From contig NW_027476164.1 of NCBI RefSeq assembly GCF_051020955.1, forward strand, positions 558,001 through 622,000: a stretch of DNA of 64,000 bases, given 5' to 3'. The translations under genes and the position numbers were made by a program. Positions 1-10,010 of this stretch are shown in pieces. This stretch comes from Megalopta genalis (lineage: Eukaryota > Arthropoda > Insecta > Hymenoptera > Halictidae). The first letter of the stretch is position 1. Every line of letters begins with the position of its first letter. The notes below the pieces were generated by a model. It did no database searches, was not told the origin of the DNA, and saw only the letters and a list, made by a program, of their open reading frames with translations.

Positions 1-397
1 GCAGTCAAAAACTTTAGATTACCAAAGAACGCGACAGATGTAAAATCATTTTTAGGATTATCAGGTTATTGTCGCAAATTTATACGTAACTTTTCGAAAA
101 TTGCCAAACCAGTGACAGACCTCACTAAGAAAGACGTAAACTTTCATTGGACAGACAAAACACAGAATAGCTTCGACAGTTTAAAACAATGTTTATGTTC
201 AGCACCAGTATTGAAACATCCAGATTTTAACAAACAATTCCTATTGACAACTGACGCCAGTAATGAAAGCATAGGAGTGATACTTTCCCAAGAAGGACAT
301 CCATGTTGGTATATATCTCGAACACTTAACCCATCAGAAAAGAATTATTCTACGACAGAAAAAGAACTTTTAGCAATTGTATGGGCAATTAAACGAC
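1..397 (+). pseudogene. Ty3/gypsy pol, end of RT and start of RNase H (env-bearing copy A)
   Basis: The frame is already open at the left edge, so the element begins outside the window. It shows the reverse transcriptase thumb/connection with FLGLSGYCRKFIRNFSKIA, then the RNase H start with the first acidic site in LLTTDASN and the second in TEKELLAIVWAIKRL. This is the Ty3/gypsy order RT-RNase H. The frame halts at 400-402 only because an LTR has landed here. The RNase H frame resumes after 969 with the same flanking codons. Pol would copy element RNA to DNA in cytoplasmic particles, but this copy is broken. Downstream integrase and env place it with the errantivirus-like (insect endogenous retrovirus) lineage. 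Confidence 0.85.
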
Positions 398-968
398 TGT
401 AGCGACCAGTCGTGCGCACAAAAAGATCTTTAGTCTTCGTGCAAACGGCTGACGTAATTTATGACTCTCCTTCGAAGAAGCTATTTTTGAGAAGACAAGC
501 TCACCACCTGATAGCACAGTAGAGTCTTTCACGGTAGATGTTTACACAGTAGAGTCTTTCTAAGAAATTCCTCAATAGCTAAAGAGACCGTCATAGATTA
601 GGAGAGTTTCCGAAGGGTACTCGAGGCGGGCCCAGCGACTCAAAGGCCAGGTGGTCCGACGTGGGTGACCCGGAGGAAGGTTTCCACACGTGTCACGTAT
701 GACTCATCATCCCCCCGATTACCGAACCGTCCCGAAAATACGCAAAGAGCGTAAGGGGCGGGCGGTGAGAAGGACAAAATGAGCAACGCTGATTGGAAAG
801 GCCCAACGCGTGGGGTTGACCAATCAGGGTTGTTCAAGAATTTTACCAGGGCAAACGGCAGAACGAAAGATCATTGTATCGCGACTCGTCCGCAGACATA
901 GTCCGCGAAATAAAAAGAACTTTCTACCACCGCACGCGAGTACACTTAATTACGAACGAACCTACCCG
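398..968 (+). mobile_element. Solo LTR (family L1) inside gypsy copy A
   Basis: About 570 bp splits the RNase H frame exactly. The octamer aaacgact stands on both sides (391-398 and 969-976), so the target-site duplication is within that octamer. The 5' end reads TGTAGCG; the 3' end is decayed and not a clean CA, so the right border is good to a few bases only. A GAAATAAA-type poly(A) signal lies near 907 and a CCAAT-type motif near 825. A related truncated copy lies at about 12529-13066. No coding capacity is visible inside, which is why it is called a solo LTR and not an internal element. Confidence 0.7.
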
Positions 969-2408
969 AAACGACTAAGACAATACTTATTAGGCAGAAA
1001 GTTTATAATACGTACGGACCATCAAGCTTTAAAATGGTTAAATAATTGCAAAGACCCCTCATCACGATTAATTAGATGGAGACATAGATTAGAATTGAAT
1101 ATACAAAAGGTAAAGACAATATAGCAGCCGATGCTTTGTCACGAATTCACGCGATCACTAGTAACGAAGAATTCAAAGGAACAGATCATATTAGTCACGA
1201 AATCAAGTTTAACGATTGGGAAAAAGATGACACTAGATTACCTAAAAGATTAAAGATTAAAGATTAAACCAAATCACTACTCATTTTATCAAATCACTAG
1301 AGAATTATTAGGAAAATACGACAAAACAAGATGGTTTATAAAACTAGGACAAAGAGTAAATAAATATGACAAAATAGGCATTATTGCAGAACAATTTAAT
1401 TCAACTGAAAGAGACACGATCAAACGAATTCTCATGTATTTTAACGACCAGTAAAAGAAATAACGTATGCAGAAGATTCTATTTGCGAATTTAGTGACAC
1501 AGAAATAGAAGAGATAATCAAAGAAAATCATGATTTATTAGGACATCCAGGAATACAGAACGATAGGATACGACACAAGTACAAGATTCCCAAGTTATTA
1601 GAAAAGGTAGAGAACAGGATTAAAGAATGCGAAATATGTCAGAAAGAGAAACTAACACGCATTAGAGGAAAAGATAAATCCATAATTCCCGACACTCCAG
1701 AATATCCCAATGATAAAATCTCTATGGACATCCTAGGCCCCCTACCTAAAACAGCCAAAGGAAACCAATACAACCTTTCCATAAACGACGAATTAACAAA
1801 ATATTTACTACTGATTCCACTTAAGACTCAATAGACAAAGACTATATGGAACGCACTTTTGAATCATTATATATACATATTCTCCACGTCAATGAAGATC
1901 CTAACAGATCAAGGACAGAACTTTATTAGTAAATCGATGCAGAAATGTGAAGAATCCTTTAATATCAAACATATAAAAACCACTAGCTTCCATCCTCAGA
2001 GTAACGGATCACTCGAGAGAACACACCGAGTTATAAAAGATATGTTACGAACGGTACAGAAAGAACGTAATGAAGAATAGGACGACATCCTCAATTTTTG
2101 TTGTCTAGCATATAACACGACAATTCACGAATCTATGGGATTCACACACTTCGAGCTTACTTTTGGACATGTAGCGAACTAACCTTCATCTATTTCCATG
2201 AACTCACAACGTACCTAAGCGGACGACATACAGTTTAGGAAAAGAGAATGGTATTCAAATATAGAAAAGGCTAAAGAAACGTTGCAAAAGAGTAAAGCAC
2301 GATACAAAAGGAGATCAAGAACGACGGATAGTTCGGTCACAAACAATTTTTCGTATAGGAGATAAAACGTTTTAATTCATAACAACCATAAACGGGACAA
2401 ATTAGATA
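969..2408 (+). pseudogene. Ty3/gypsy pol, RNase H end and integrase (copy A)
   Basis: RNase H resumes with RKFIIRTDHQALKWL (about 1000-1045) and ends near 1140. The integrase zinc-binding region has the His pair near 1530-1545 (LLGHPG) and the Cys pair CEICQKEK near 1630. The catalytic core follows: first Asp in SMDILGPLPK (about 1724), second Asp in LTDQGQNFISK (about 1894), Glu in NGSLERTH (about 2005). Stop codons interrupt it, for example TAG near 1832 and at 2078-2080, and several frame changes lie between the pieces. Integrase would join element DNA to the chromosome; this copy cannot encode one. It is the same lineage as the element at 60-63 kb on the other strand. Confidence 0.85.
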
Positions 2409-2412
2409 GCGA

Positions 2413-3418
2413 ATGACTAGGCCTTTAAACATCCAGTCTGTACACACTCCTTATTACGAGATCCTTATCGACGGACAAAAAAAAAGACCCATGGTAACAG
2501 ACTCAAACTTTATTTTCCAGGAAGATTCTCATCTTCACCACAACCTAGTCCTTCACGAACAGTTTAGACGTTATACCGTTGAGAGAAAATTCGATTTTTC
2601 ACGAAAAAGTTGAAAAAGCTTACCTGTACTCCAATAAGATAGATATCCTTATAGGGTTAGATATAGATAACATACTAACCAAAGTAGAAGATTTATATAA
2701 AGCAGTTAAAACTATAAGACTATTATACGTAAGAGACTGTCCACTTAATGACGAACTCGACGTAATAGATACACGTATAAGATAATTGATAGGCTCAACA
2801 TGCATTTAAAAATAATTACTCACAACCGATACAAACGAGGACTACTGAACGCTATAGGTAGCATATCAAAATCACTTTTTGGTACTTTAGATGAAGACGA
2901 TCTTAAGACTGTAAATGAAAATATAGACAAACCTTTCGATGACAATAACAAACTAAAGACAGTTATCGCAAACCAAACGGCACTAATACGACGAATAATC
3001 GATTCTACCAGTTTAAAACAACTAAATGAAGAAACACATCACTTGGATTCAGAAATAACAAAAGTCGAGTACTTAATCAAGTTTATACTAAAATTAGATA
3101 GTGCAATATACGACTTACATTTCTCCCTAGATGAGATACTTAACATTATAACATGAGCAAAACAAGGCATAATTAGCACACAAATTATAGACCCAGCTAC
3201 ATTCTTAAAAGCATACGCAAACGCAGCATGAAACTCTATGTTAAATCAAGCCATAAATCTGAAGAAAGAAAATTTCCAGCTCATTTTAGATATTTCCGAA
3301 TAAATGTTTTTACTGTCAAAAGTAAAGTAATCTTCAATATTTCAATACCAGTTACACCACACAAGGAATGGGAAGTAATTTGCCTATATCCCATACCTAC
3401 AAAAAAGAACAATATATT
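2413..3418 (+). pseudogene. Errantivirus-type env, N-terminal part (copy A)
   Basis: Several frames (2413-2613, 2579-2785, 2800-3156, 3228 onward) together resemble an insect errantivirus envelope. A basic furin-like site, NRYKRG, near 2824-2841 is followed directly by a hydrophobic, small-residue stretch and FGTLDEDD. That layout (short surface subunit, RxKR-type cleavage, fusion peptide) is known from errantivirus and baculovirus F-type envelope proteins. An envelope of this type would mediate membrane fusion. Here it is interrupted by stops (for example after 3156) and by an LTR insertion at 3419. The surface subunit before the cleavage site is only about 110 codons. The assignment rests on the motif arrangement and on similarity to the better preserved copy at 60.0-61.8 kb. 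Confidence 0.75.
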
Positions 3419-3899
3419 TGTAACGTGTTGTTGTTCGGGGTAAAACAGAAGGACACAGGGTGAAACTCCACTGGACTTTATTCGGAGATGTATATAAATG
3501 ACGCGCGGTATAGATAGTTACATGATGAAGCTTGGCGGAATATTCAGACGAGAAGAAGATCGCAGTTTCTCTGTTATTTATATTATGTCCCCCAAAAAGG
3601 CCATACCTTTTTGGGAGACTCGCTGTCTTCTTTTACCCCCGTTTAGTTTGGCGGGGGAGACAGCCATCGTCCAACCCTCGCTGTAGGGGCGCGCTGGCCG
3701 TTCGGTCGAGTAGCGGTACGCGGCCGGCGACTTTTTCCGCGACTAGGCCTCCAGTACATGTGGCAGTGATAAAAAATAAAGAGACAAAGGAATTTCCGGT
3801 TCTTGCAAACGTCAAGGACGTTTTCCCTCTGCCGAACCCTTGACATCTGCAAGCGGACAGTTTTATGGTTATTACGGTCGCCGACCGTGTGCCGCTACA
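3419..3899 (+). mobile_element. Solo LTR with 4-bp target-site duplication TATT, inside env
   Basis: The 481-bp insert begins TGTAACG and ends GCTACA. TATT lies on both sides (3415-3418 and 3900-3903). The env reading frame on the left continues in phase on the right once insert and one TATT are set aside, which supports these borders independently. Inside, a TATA-like tgtatataaatg lies near 3488 and AATAAA near 3774, in the order expected for a + strand LTR promoter and poly(A) signal. Inverted motifs near 3590-3625 (ccaaaaaggc and its near complement) could form a hairpin. No internal genes, so recombination between LTRs has removed the rest. Confidence 0.85.
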
Positions 3900-4821
3900 T
3901 ATTCATGATCCCAGCCATAGAGCATCAAATTTTCTTTTTACCCGGTACTAAATATGTAAACGTCGTTAATAATTACATGAACAAATTTTGTAAAAGGAAA
4001 GCAGATATTACAAAGTGCAAACAAACTCAACCAGTATATGATAGATTTTCCAGACACGATTGTGCATCAGAATTCATAAACTTTGACGAAAACGCAAAAA
4101 CTTGCATGATCACTATTCTTAAAATCGGAGACGTAACATTTATACCACTTAAAGCTTCAAATCAGTTCATAGCAATCCCTGCTTCACCCTTAAAAATAGA
4201 CACAATTTGTGGAACAAAACACGAAATCATTAGAATAGACTCACCTGTTTTATTGAAAAGCAACATTAGCTGCGATCTCATTTATGACAATAACCGCATG
4301 ATAATAGGAGAAACCAAAATTGACGTCGCTTACGAAATACACATGAAAGAATTGTTAACTGACTCACGATTAGATTTTAAACCTATTGAAGCACAGTTCG
4401 AGAAAGCACCAAAGATTATGGTCAACATACAGGGCTACAAGAACAGTTTAGAACAGATAACAGATCAGACTAATAATTTAAGATTTGCTCGCAGAATTAC
4501 CACTCTAAAATCATGGGGGCATTAGTACATTACATAGCATTAATCGCAATAAGTGCATGGACACTTAACAAACTAGGAGTAACAGATTGTATAAAGAATT
4601 GTTTTCCAACGAAATTATGTGTACATCTTTTATATTGCAGAGTTAAAAATAATACAATAGACAATAGATTCAACGACAAACCAGTGCCTTCAGCACCAAC
4701 CAACATCCGCAACGAAATAGCAACCGCAATCCAACGAAGAGAACCAAGAGAACCTGAAGAAGAAACAATACTATTTCAACCAAGGAGAGTTAGATTTCCA
4801 AAGTCCATCCTGAAGCCATAA
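3900..4821 (+). pseudogene. Errantivirus-type env, ectodomain to cytoplasmic tail (copy A)
   Basis: The 3803-4525 frame (env-derived only from about 3900) is rich in paired cysteines (for example CKRKADITKC, CASEF, ISCDLIY), as in an envelope ectodomain. The 4513-4821 frame carries a hydrophobic span (ALVHYIALIAISAW) that is a plausible membrane anchor, then a basic/acidic tail ending PRRVRFPKSILKP. The two frames overlap by a few bases, so a frameshift separates ectodomain from anchor. The - strand env at 60.0-61.3 kb has the same cysteine spacing and an anchor followed by a similar tail. Function in this copy is excluded by the frameshift and the LTR insertion upstream. Confidence 0.75.
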
Positions 4822-4925
4822 CTTGGAGGACCAAGTTCAATCTAACAACGGGGGAATCTAATCACCTAAAAACCGCCCAAAGACCCCTATGAATCATTGA
4901 CTAAAAATAAGTCTCGTTTTTACGT
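4822..4925 (+). other. Polypurine tract and start of a truncated 3' LTR of copy A
   Basis: Just after the env stop is a purine-rich run (acgggggaa, about 4848-4856), where a plus-strand primer would lie. The remaining 65 or so bases should be the beginning of the 3' LTR. They are cut off by R1 LINE sequence from about 4926. The same tract type (gaagcggggg) follows env in the - strand copy at about 60000. The LTR is too short to define its ends. Confidence 0.4.
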
Positions 4926-5800
4926 GACACCGTACTGGTCTCTGAGCCTTGGACCGTGCCCAGCCACTGGTTTTGCGACAGCTCCGGCAAGTCGGCGGTC
5001 TGGGTCACTGGTAGGGGTGCCTCGCGCGCCAGCGAAATTCACTTCATCGGCCGTATAGAGGGGGCCGTTGCGGTCAAACTTGACTGCTACTACCTCCTGA
5101 GCATCGGAGCCGAGGCGTTAGGGAGGCTCTTGCTGGGCATGGAGCGCCTTATTGCCGACGCCTCACCCATTAGTCTTGCTATGGGTGGGGACTTTAATGT
5201 GAAGTCAACGTTGCAGCTAACACCGATCAGGAGTGCCGGGGCCTTTACCTTTCAGCAGCTTTACCGGCGGTCACTGACCGACTTTATGCTATGCGGTCGT
5301 GATGCTTTCCGCAGGCTGATCTGCAGTGCCATTTTGGATGCCGGGACCGCCTCCGATCACGGGTACATTCTACATAGGTTCGTGCCGGACCGGGGGTCTA
5401 CGCGGCTGACGGGCAATCCTTTTCATAGGGCCGTTAACATTAGAAAGTTTTTGAAATTTTACCATAGGTTTTCAGAAACTGCGAATCCTCTAAAAATGTC
5501 TACAGCGGAGGACGTGGACGCTTTCGTGGAACTTATTAGAGACCTGGTCTACCGGGCCTCCTACCCACCATATTCGCGGCTTGCCGGTAAGAAGCCGGTG
5601 TGGTGGTGGAATGAGAAGATTTCGGCGGCCAGGAGGTTGGTGGTCTCCGTCAGAAGAAAAGTACAGAGGGTCAGGCGGCATGGCAATGGGTCGACACTGG
5701 AACTCCGCCTGGCCATATACAAGGCCCTAAAGAGGGACCAAGCCAGAACAATTACCAGGACCAAGAGCCTTGCTTAGAGATCTTTCGTATCCGGGGTCGA
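4926..5800 (+). pseudogene. R1-clade LINE ORF2, endonuclease part (fragment A)
   Basis: An open frame (from before 4956 to 5777) resembles the APE-type endonuclease of R1-clade LINEs. The catalytic GDFN motif is present (MGGDFNVKS, about 5190-5212), as is the SDH motif region (TASDHGYIL, about 5350-5376). The N-terminal endonuclease motifs are missing, so the copy is 5'-truncated and abuts the gypsy relic. In a live element this domain nicks target DNA to prime reverse transcription. The frame continues in the linker (KPVWWWNEKISAARR, about 5593) and breaks at 5777. It is much less preserved than the R1 copy at 34-39 kb and is a different subfamily. Confidence 0.75.
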
Positions 5801-7530
5801 GGGGGACGTGTGGGGGCAGCCCTATGGGTGGGTGGTTAACATCCTCAAGGGGCGGCCCCGTAGACCGTCCTTGACCCGGCCGAGGTCTCCGCCGAGGTTG
5901 AGAGGCTCTTTGTGACATCCCCTCCAGCTGAGGAGGTTTTTCAGCCTCCTCCCTTTTTTTGCAGGGGCGATTACGACGATGATCCTCCCATCTCCGAGGG
6001 GGAGGCAAAAGCGGCCATTGCCACAGTTAAGAAGCCGGCGGCGGGGGTCAACGGCATCCCCTCAACTGTGGTCTGGGCTCTTGGGTATGAGGTTCCTGGC
6101 TATATGGCCCACATTTTCAATGCGTGTTTCACACTGGGATATTTCCCAGACGCTTGGAAGGTGGGTAGGCTGGTTCTGATCACCAAGAAAGCCGGGTCCG
6201 GCGGGGCGGAGTCGTGGCGCCTCTTGTGCCTTTTATCAAACTTTTCTAAGGCCCTGGAGTTCTGCCTGAAGGCTCGTCTGGTGCCCAGGGTCACCTTTAC
6301 AGACAATAAGTTCGGTTTCACCAGAAACAGGTGCACTGTTGATGCGATGCTGCGCCTCATGAATTTGTGGGACACAGCGAAAAATAGAGGCCAACACTGC
6401 ATTGCTGTGGCCCTAGATGTGAGGAATGCCTTCAACACGGTTATATTGCTCTGGGGCAATATCCTCAGAGCTTTGGTCGCTAGGAGCGTCTCTCCTCGGC
6501 TCTTGGCCCTGGTCAGAAGCTATCTAAATAATACATTTATTTCGATAGGTACAGCATGTTTCCCAGTATACGCAGGGGTCCCTCAAGGCTCGGTCCTGGG
6601 GCCCTTACGATGGAACGTGCAATATGATGGTTTATTAGGTTTGGCGCTCCCCAAGGATTACAACCTAATAGGCTACGCCGACGACGTGATTATTGCAGTC
6701 TGTTGCAGGTCATCGGAACCGCAGTAGTTGACAAGACCAGGAAGTGGCTCGCTTCGAACGGGCTGTCCCTGGCTGATGAAAAAACAGAATTTATACATCT
6801 CACCAGCAGGAAGGCGCCGGATACGTTACGAACATTGATGAGTGTTGCCGGCATGCGCTGCGGATCATCTGTCCGTTACCTCGGGCTAGTGCTCGAGGGG
6901 GGTCAGATGTTCTGCGCTCAGGCGACGCTGCGAGCGGGCCATGAGCTATGTGGCTTTGCTGACCAGGATCCTCCCGAACGTGGGAGGCGGGAGATTTTGG
7001 GCTCGGCTGCTCTACTACAGGGTGGTCGATTCCGTGATCCTATATGCGGCTCCCGCCTGGGCACATGCGGCGACGAGAGTGGGGAACGGTCGCCTCATCT
7101 ACGCGGTGCAAAGGTCTATCCTGGCCCGCGTGGTGAGGGCGTATCGTACCGTCTCCCTCGAGGCTATTTGTGTGCGTAGAGTCTTCCTTCGTCTGTCGAC
7201 CTTGGATAGGGACTCGGCGGACTACCGGCTCCGGGCTGATTGTGTGAAGAGAGAGGAAAAGCTTGTCACTAGTGCTACGTGGCAAGCGCAATGGAACTCC
7301 GGAAAACACGGACGCTGGACCCATCGCCTGATTCCGGTCATAGGCGATTGGGTCGAGTGGGGTCAGAAAATCTTTGATTTTCATACATCGCAGCTTCTCA
7401 CGGGGCACGGGTGCTTCTCCGAGTTCCTGTGCAGGATTGGGAAAAGGCCTGACGCGGATTGCTTAGTGTGTGGGCTGGGTCCTGATGACCCCGAGCACGC
7501 CGTGGTGCGGTGCGGCGACTGGTTTCACGG
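5801..7530 (+). pseudogene. R1-clade LINE ORF2, reverse transcriptase and C-terminal zinc motif (fragment A)
   Basis: Frames 5912-6727, 6703-7179 and 6941-7612 carry the RT and tail. Visible motifs are KPAAGVNGIPSTVVW, the first catalytic Asp region VALDVRNAFNT (about 6412), GVPQGSVLGP (about 6577) and the catalytic GYADDVII (about 6672). The tail has a CCHC zinc motif, CLVCGLGPDDPEHAVVRC (about 7462-7515), typical of R1 ORF2 C termini. Two frame changes (near 6715 and 6950) and lost residues in some blocks make it a pseudogene. At about 7530 the sequence switches to a second R1 copy that restarts at a point upstream of where this one ended. Confidence 0.8.
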
Positions 7531-8460
7531 ACGTCCTCGGTCGCGGCTACCGGCCAGATCGTGGATCCGGGTCGGAGGAGTCTGCGCCAAGGTGAGGTCA
7601 GAGATGAGGTGAGGTCGATAGCCACTGGAGCTTCGGAGTGCATATCGGCCGCCTCGTTCCCCGAGTGAAAAGGGCGGCGGTCTCTTCTCAGGCCGCCTGC
7701 TGCCCAACCTCGAGGGACCAGGTGACCTGGTGCGCCGCCTACATTTGAACGTGGTACGGTCTTTGGCCTTGTACAGCGCCCCGGTGTTGGGGCCGTCAGT
7801 GATGGTCAGCCGGCACGGCACGCAGTTGTTGCGCCGGCTACAGAAATGGATGGCCGCCTCATTAGATGTTACCTCACCACGTCTACCGTGGCGGCGCTTG
7901 CTCTGGTGGGAGAACTTCCCTTCGAGCTGCAGGCGGCGATGCGCGCCTACGTACATAGGCGCATATGCATCGACCGCCGGGCTCGGCGGGGGGCGGAGCG
8001 AGAGGCGGTCGAGAGCTTCGAGCTTTGGGCCCGGTGACTAGCGTAGTCGCGGTGGCGTGTGGAGCTGTGTTCCCACGCCGGCGAACGCGTCGCCGGGGCT
8101 CTCCTACCGCACTTTAACACGTGGCGGGAGAGACGGTTCGGCAGGCTCACGTACTGCGCTACGCAGGTGTTCACCGGGCATGCCTGCTTCGGTGTCTACC
8201 TGTGTCACAGGCGACGGAGGCGGCGTTCGGAAGCGACGACGGTGTGCCACCATTGTGGCGCGGAGGAGGATTCGGCGCAGCACACGCTGGAGTAGTGCCC
8301 CGCCTTTTCAGCGCTGCGTCGAGTCCTGGTAGAGCATATTGGGGTGAATGAATTCTTGCTCTCCGGCGTAGTTAGGGCGATGCTGGATGGCGACAGGAAA
8401 TGGAAGGCGGTGGTCTCCTTGTGCGAACAAGTCATGTCGCATTTTCCAACACCTGAGGGA
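7531..8460 (+). pseudogene. R1-clade LINE ORF2, 3' fragment of a second copy (fragment B)
   Basis: Starting at GRPRSRLPARSWIRVGG, this stretch follows the C-terminal third of the ORF2 at 34.5-37.9 kb. Matches include LVRRLHLNVVRSLALYSAP (7729-7785), ELQAAMRAYVHRRICI (7926 onward) and the CCHC region CHHCGAEEDSAQHTLE (about 8240-8292). It is spread over several frames, with frameshifts near 7610, 7850 and 8040 and a stop replacing a sense codon after HTLE. The similarity ends near 8460. This is therefore an old relative of the young R1 family in the window, fused head to tail to fragment A. Confidence 0.75.
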
Positions 8461-8837
8461 TGGTAAGCATATATAAGCTGGCGCGATGTTCTTGAGCTGC
8501 CAACGTCCACGAGAACTTTAACTCGCAGTGCCGTCGCTAGACTAAAAGCGGCCGCTAAACAAAAAGCGGTGGTAAAGGAAAGAGCATCCTCAAAACAGAA
8601 AGAGGCCGCTAAAAGAAACATCGCTCAGAACACAGTCAACGATGGCTCTTCTACGTCCACCGAAATCACGCACTGACGTAGCTAGAGAAATTATTACCAG
8701 TGATACTATGACGATTCGATGACGATGAGCATCGGTGCTATTAAGACTGTTAGCTTTAATTTTGTACTACGAAATACGAGACCAGTTAGCATCTCCTCCT
8801 TGGCGTAACAGAACTCGAGACAAGTAATTAGAGGGGT
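8461..8837 (+). other. Unassigned spacer with a Lys/Ala-rich open stretch
   Basis: From about 8490 to 8670 one frame is open and reads as a Lys/Ala-rich segment (ARLKAAAKQKAVVKERAS). This may be the tail of an R1 or R2 protein, but I see no motif that decides. A TATA-like atatataa lies at 8468. The rest to 8837 shows nothing I recognise. Confidence 0.25.
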
Positions 8838-9600
8838 CTGTGGAGATCTTGATCCTGCAGGACATGGAGCGACGCTGGGCCAAGCTCCTTCATTCATCGA
8901 GCGATGGGATGGCACTGAGGGATACAAGGCTGATTCCGCAGCAGCATCAATGGATAGCTGATGGTACCCGGTTCCTCTCGGACAGAGACTTCGTCAATGC
9001 GATTAAGTTGCATATCAATGCACTGCCCATAAGATCAAGAACTGCTAGAAGGCACAGAAACGAGAGGATATGCAGGGCCGGTTGCAATGAAACGAAGATG
9101 CTCAACCACATATTGCAGCGTTGTCATCGGACTCACGGAGCTAGAATCGAAAGGCACAATGCAACAGCAAAGTACCTCTATCGCGCTCTGAGTAATAAAT
9201 TTACAAATATGGAGGAGGAACCTTATTTCATGACAACGGAGGGACTCCCTAAACTAGATCTAGTTGCAACCAAGGATCGGCTGGCTGGTGTTGTTGATGT
9301 ACAAATAGTGGGTGAGCATACTCATCTTACTAGGGCTCACAAAATAAGATCGACCGTTATGACCGTCTCAAGGACAACATAATTTCCCGATATAACGTCG
9401 CAGAGCTGAAATTTACTTCGGCCTCTATCTCCTGTCATGGGACATAGTCCAAAAGGTTCGTTGATGATATGACGAGCTTGACTATTCTGAGAAAGTCGGA
9501 ATTTAAGATTCTCTCTACATGTGCTTTGATTGGTGACCTGACCGCATTCTGGAAATTTAGTAAAATGACTACGGTCCGAACTCAACATCGAACGGGTGTC
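8838..9600 (+). pseudogene. R2-like LINE, restriction-like endonuclease C terminus (copy 1)
   Basis: The frame 8840-9382 carries the signature of the R2-type C-terminal region: the zinc motif CRAGCNETKMLNHILQRC followed by HRTHGARIERHN (about 9070-9165). The restriction-like endonuclease core follows, with a PKLDLVATKD-type segment (about 9250) and VVDVQIV (about 9292). After a stop at 9380 similarity continues in another frame to about 9570 (ISTCALIGDLTAFWKFSKM-like; first residue ambiguous). This domain cuts target DNA for target-primed reverse transcription. The N-terminal and RT parts of this copy are absent, so it is a 5'-truncated R2-like element. It is not in 28S rDNA here. Confidence 0.8.
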
Positions 9601-9800
9601 GGATAAACGTCAAAGCCCAGTCGGTTTAACTGTGCTGCCTGCAGTTTCAGGCATAACGTAACATGGAGTTTTAGTGGGTATGCCTAAGAGACTCATCTTC
9701 TAGAAGCTGGTGGAAGTAGAACATTTTGACCGGAATGATTTCCACCGAAGCTAGCTTCTACTGAATGGGGTAGCTGGGGTCAGGGCATGGCGAGCCCAAC
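9601..9800 (+). other. Probable 3' UTR of R2-like copy 1 with a strong hairpin
   Basis: Non-coding stretch following the endonuclease frame. At 9701-9760, tagaagct pairs with agcttcta and ggtggaa pairs with ttccacc, giving 15 perfect pairs interrupted by one 6-base bulge. R2 elements are known for structured 3' UTRs bound by their RT, so this is a candidate of that kind. The structure is seen in the sequence; its function is inference. Confidence 0.4.
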
Positions 9801-9806
9801 ATCGCC

Positions 9807-10004
9807 ATGTCGTCTGGAAACCCTACCCAAGGCCAATCTCACGTCCGACCCTTAGGCAGCGTCACGTGGCGCCGGGAAAAGGACCATTACGATGCCTGGT
9901 CCGAGCTAACGAGATGGCCGATCCCTTGGCATAAGCCGTATGATCCTAAGCAGTGGCGACAGCAATGGTGGATCCCCTTCCACAGCGAGCAAACAGCTCG
10001 CTGA
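9807..10004 (+). CDS. Short ORF upstream of R2-like copy 2, unrecognised
   Basis: A 65-codon ORF rich in Trp and Pro (for example WRREKDHYDAWSELTRW). It ends just before the ATG of the R2-like zinc-finger frame at 10011. It could be a leader of the second R2-like copy or chance. No family is recognised and there is no other support for expression. Confidence 0.2.
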   Translation: MSSGNPTQGQSHVRPLGSVTWRREKDHYDAWSELTRWPIPWHKPYDPKQWRQQWWIPFHSEQTAR

Positions 10005-10010
10005 GTAATA

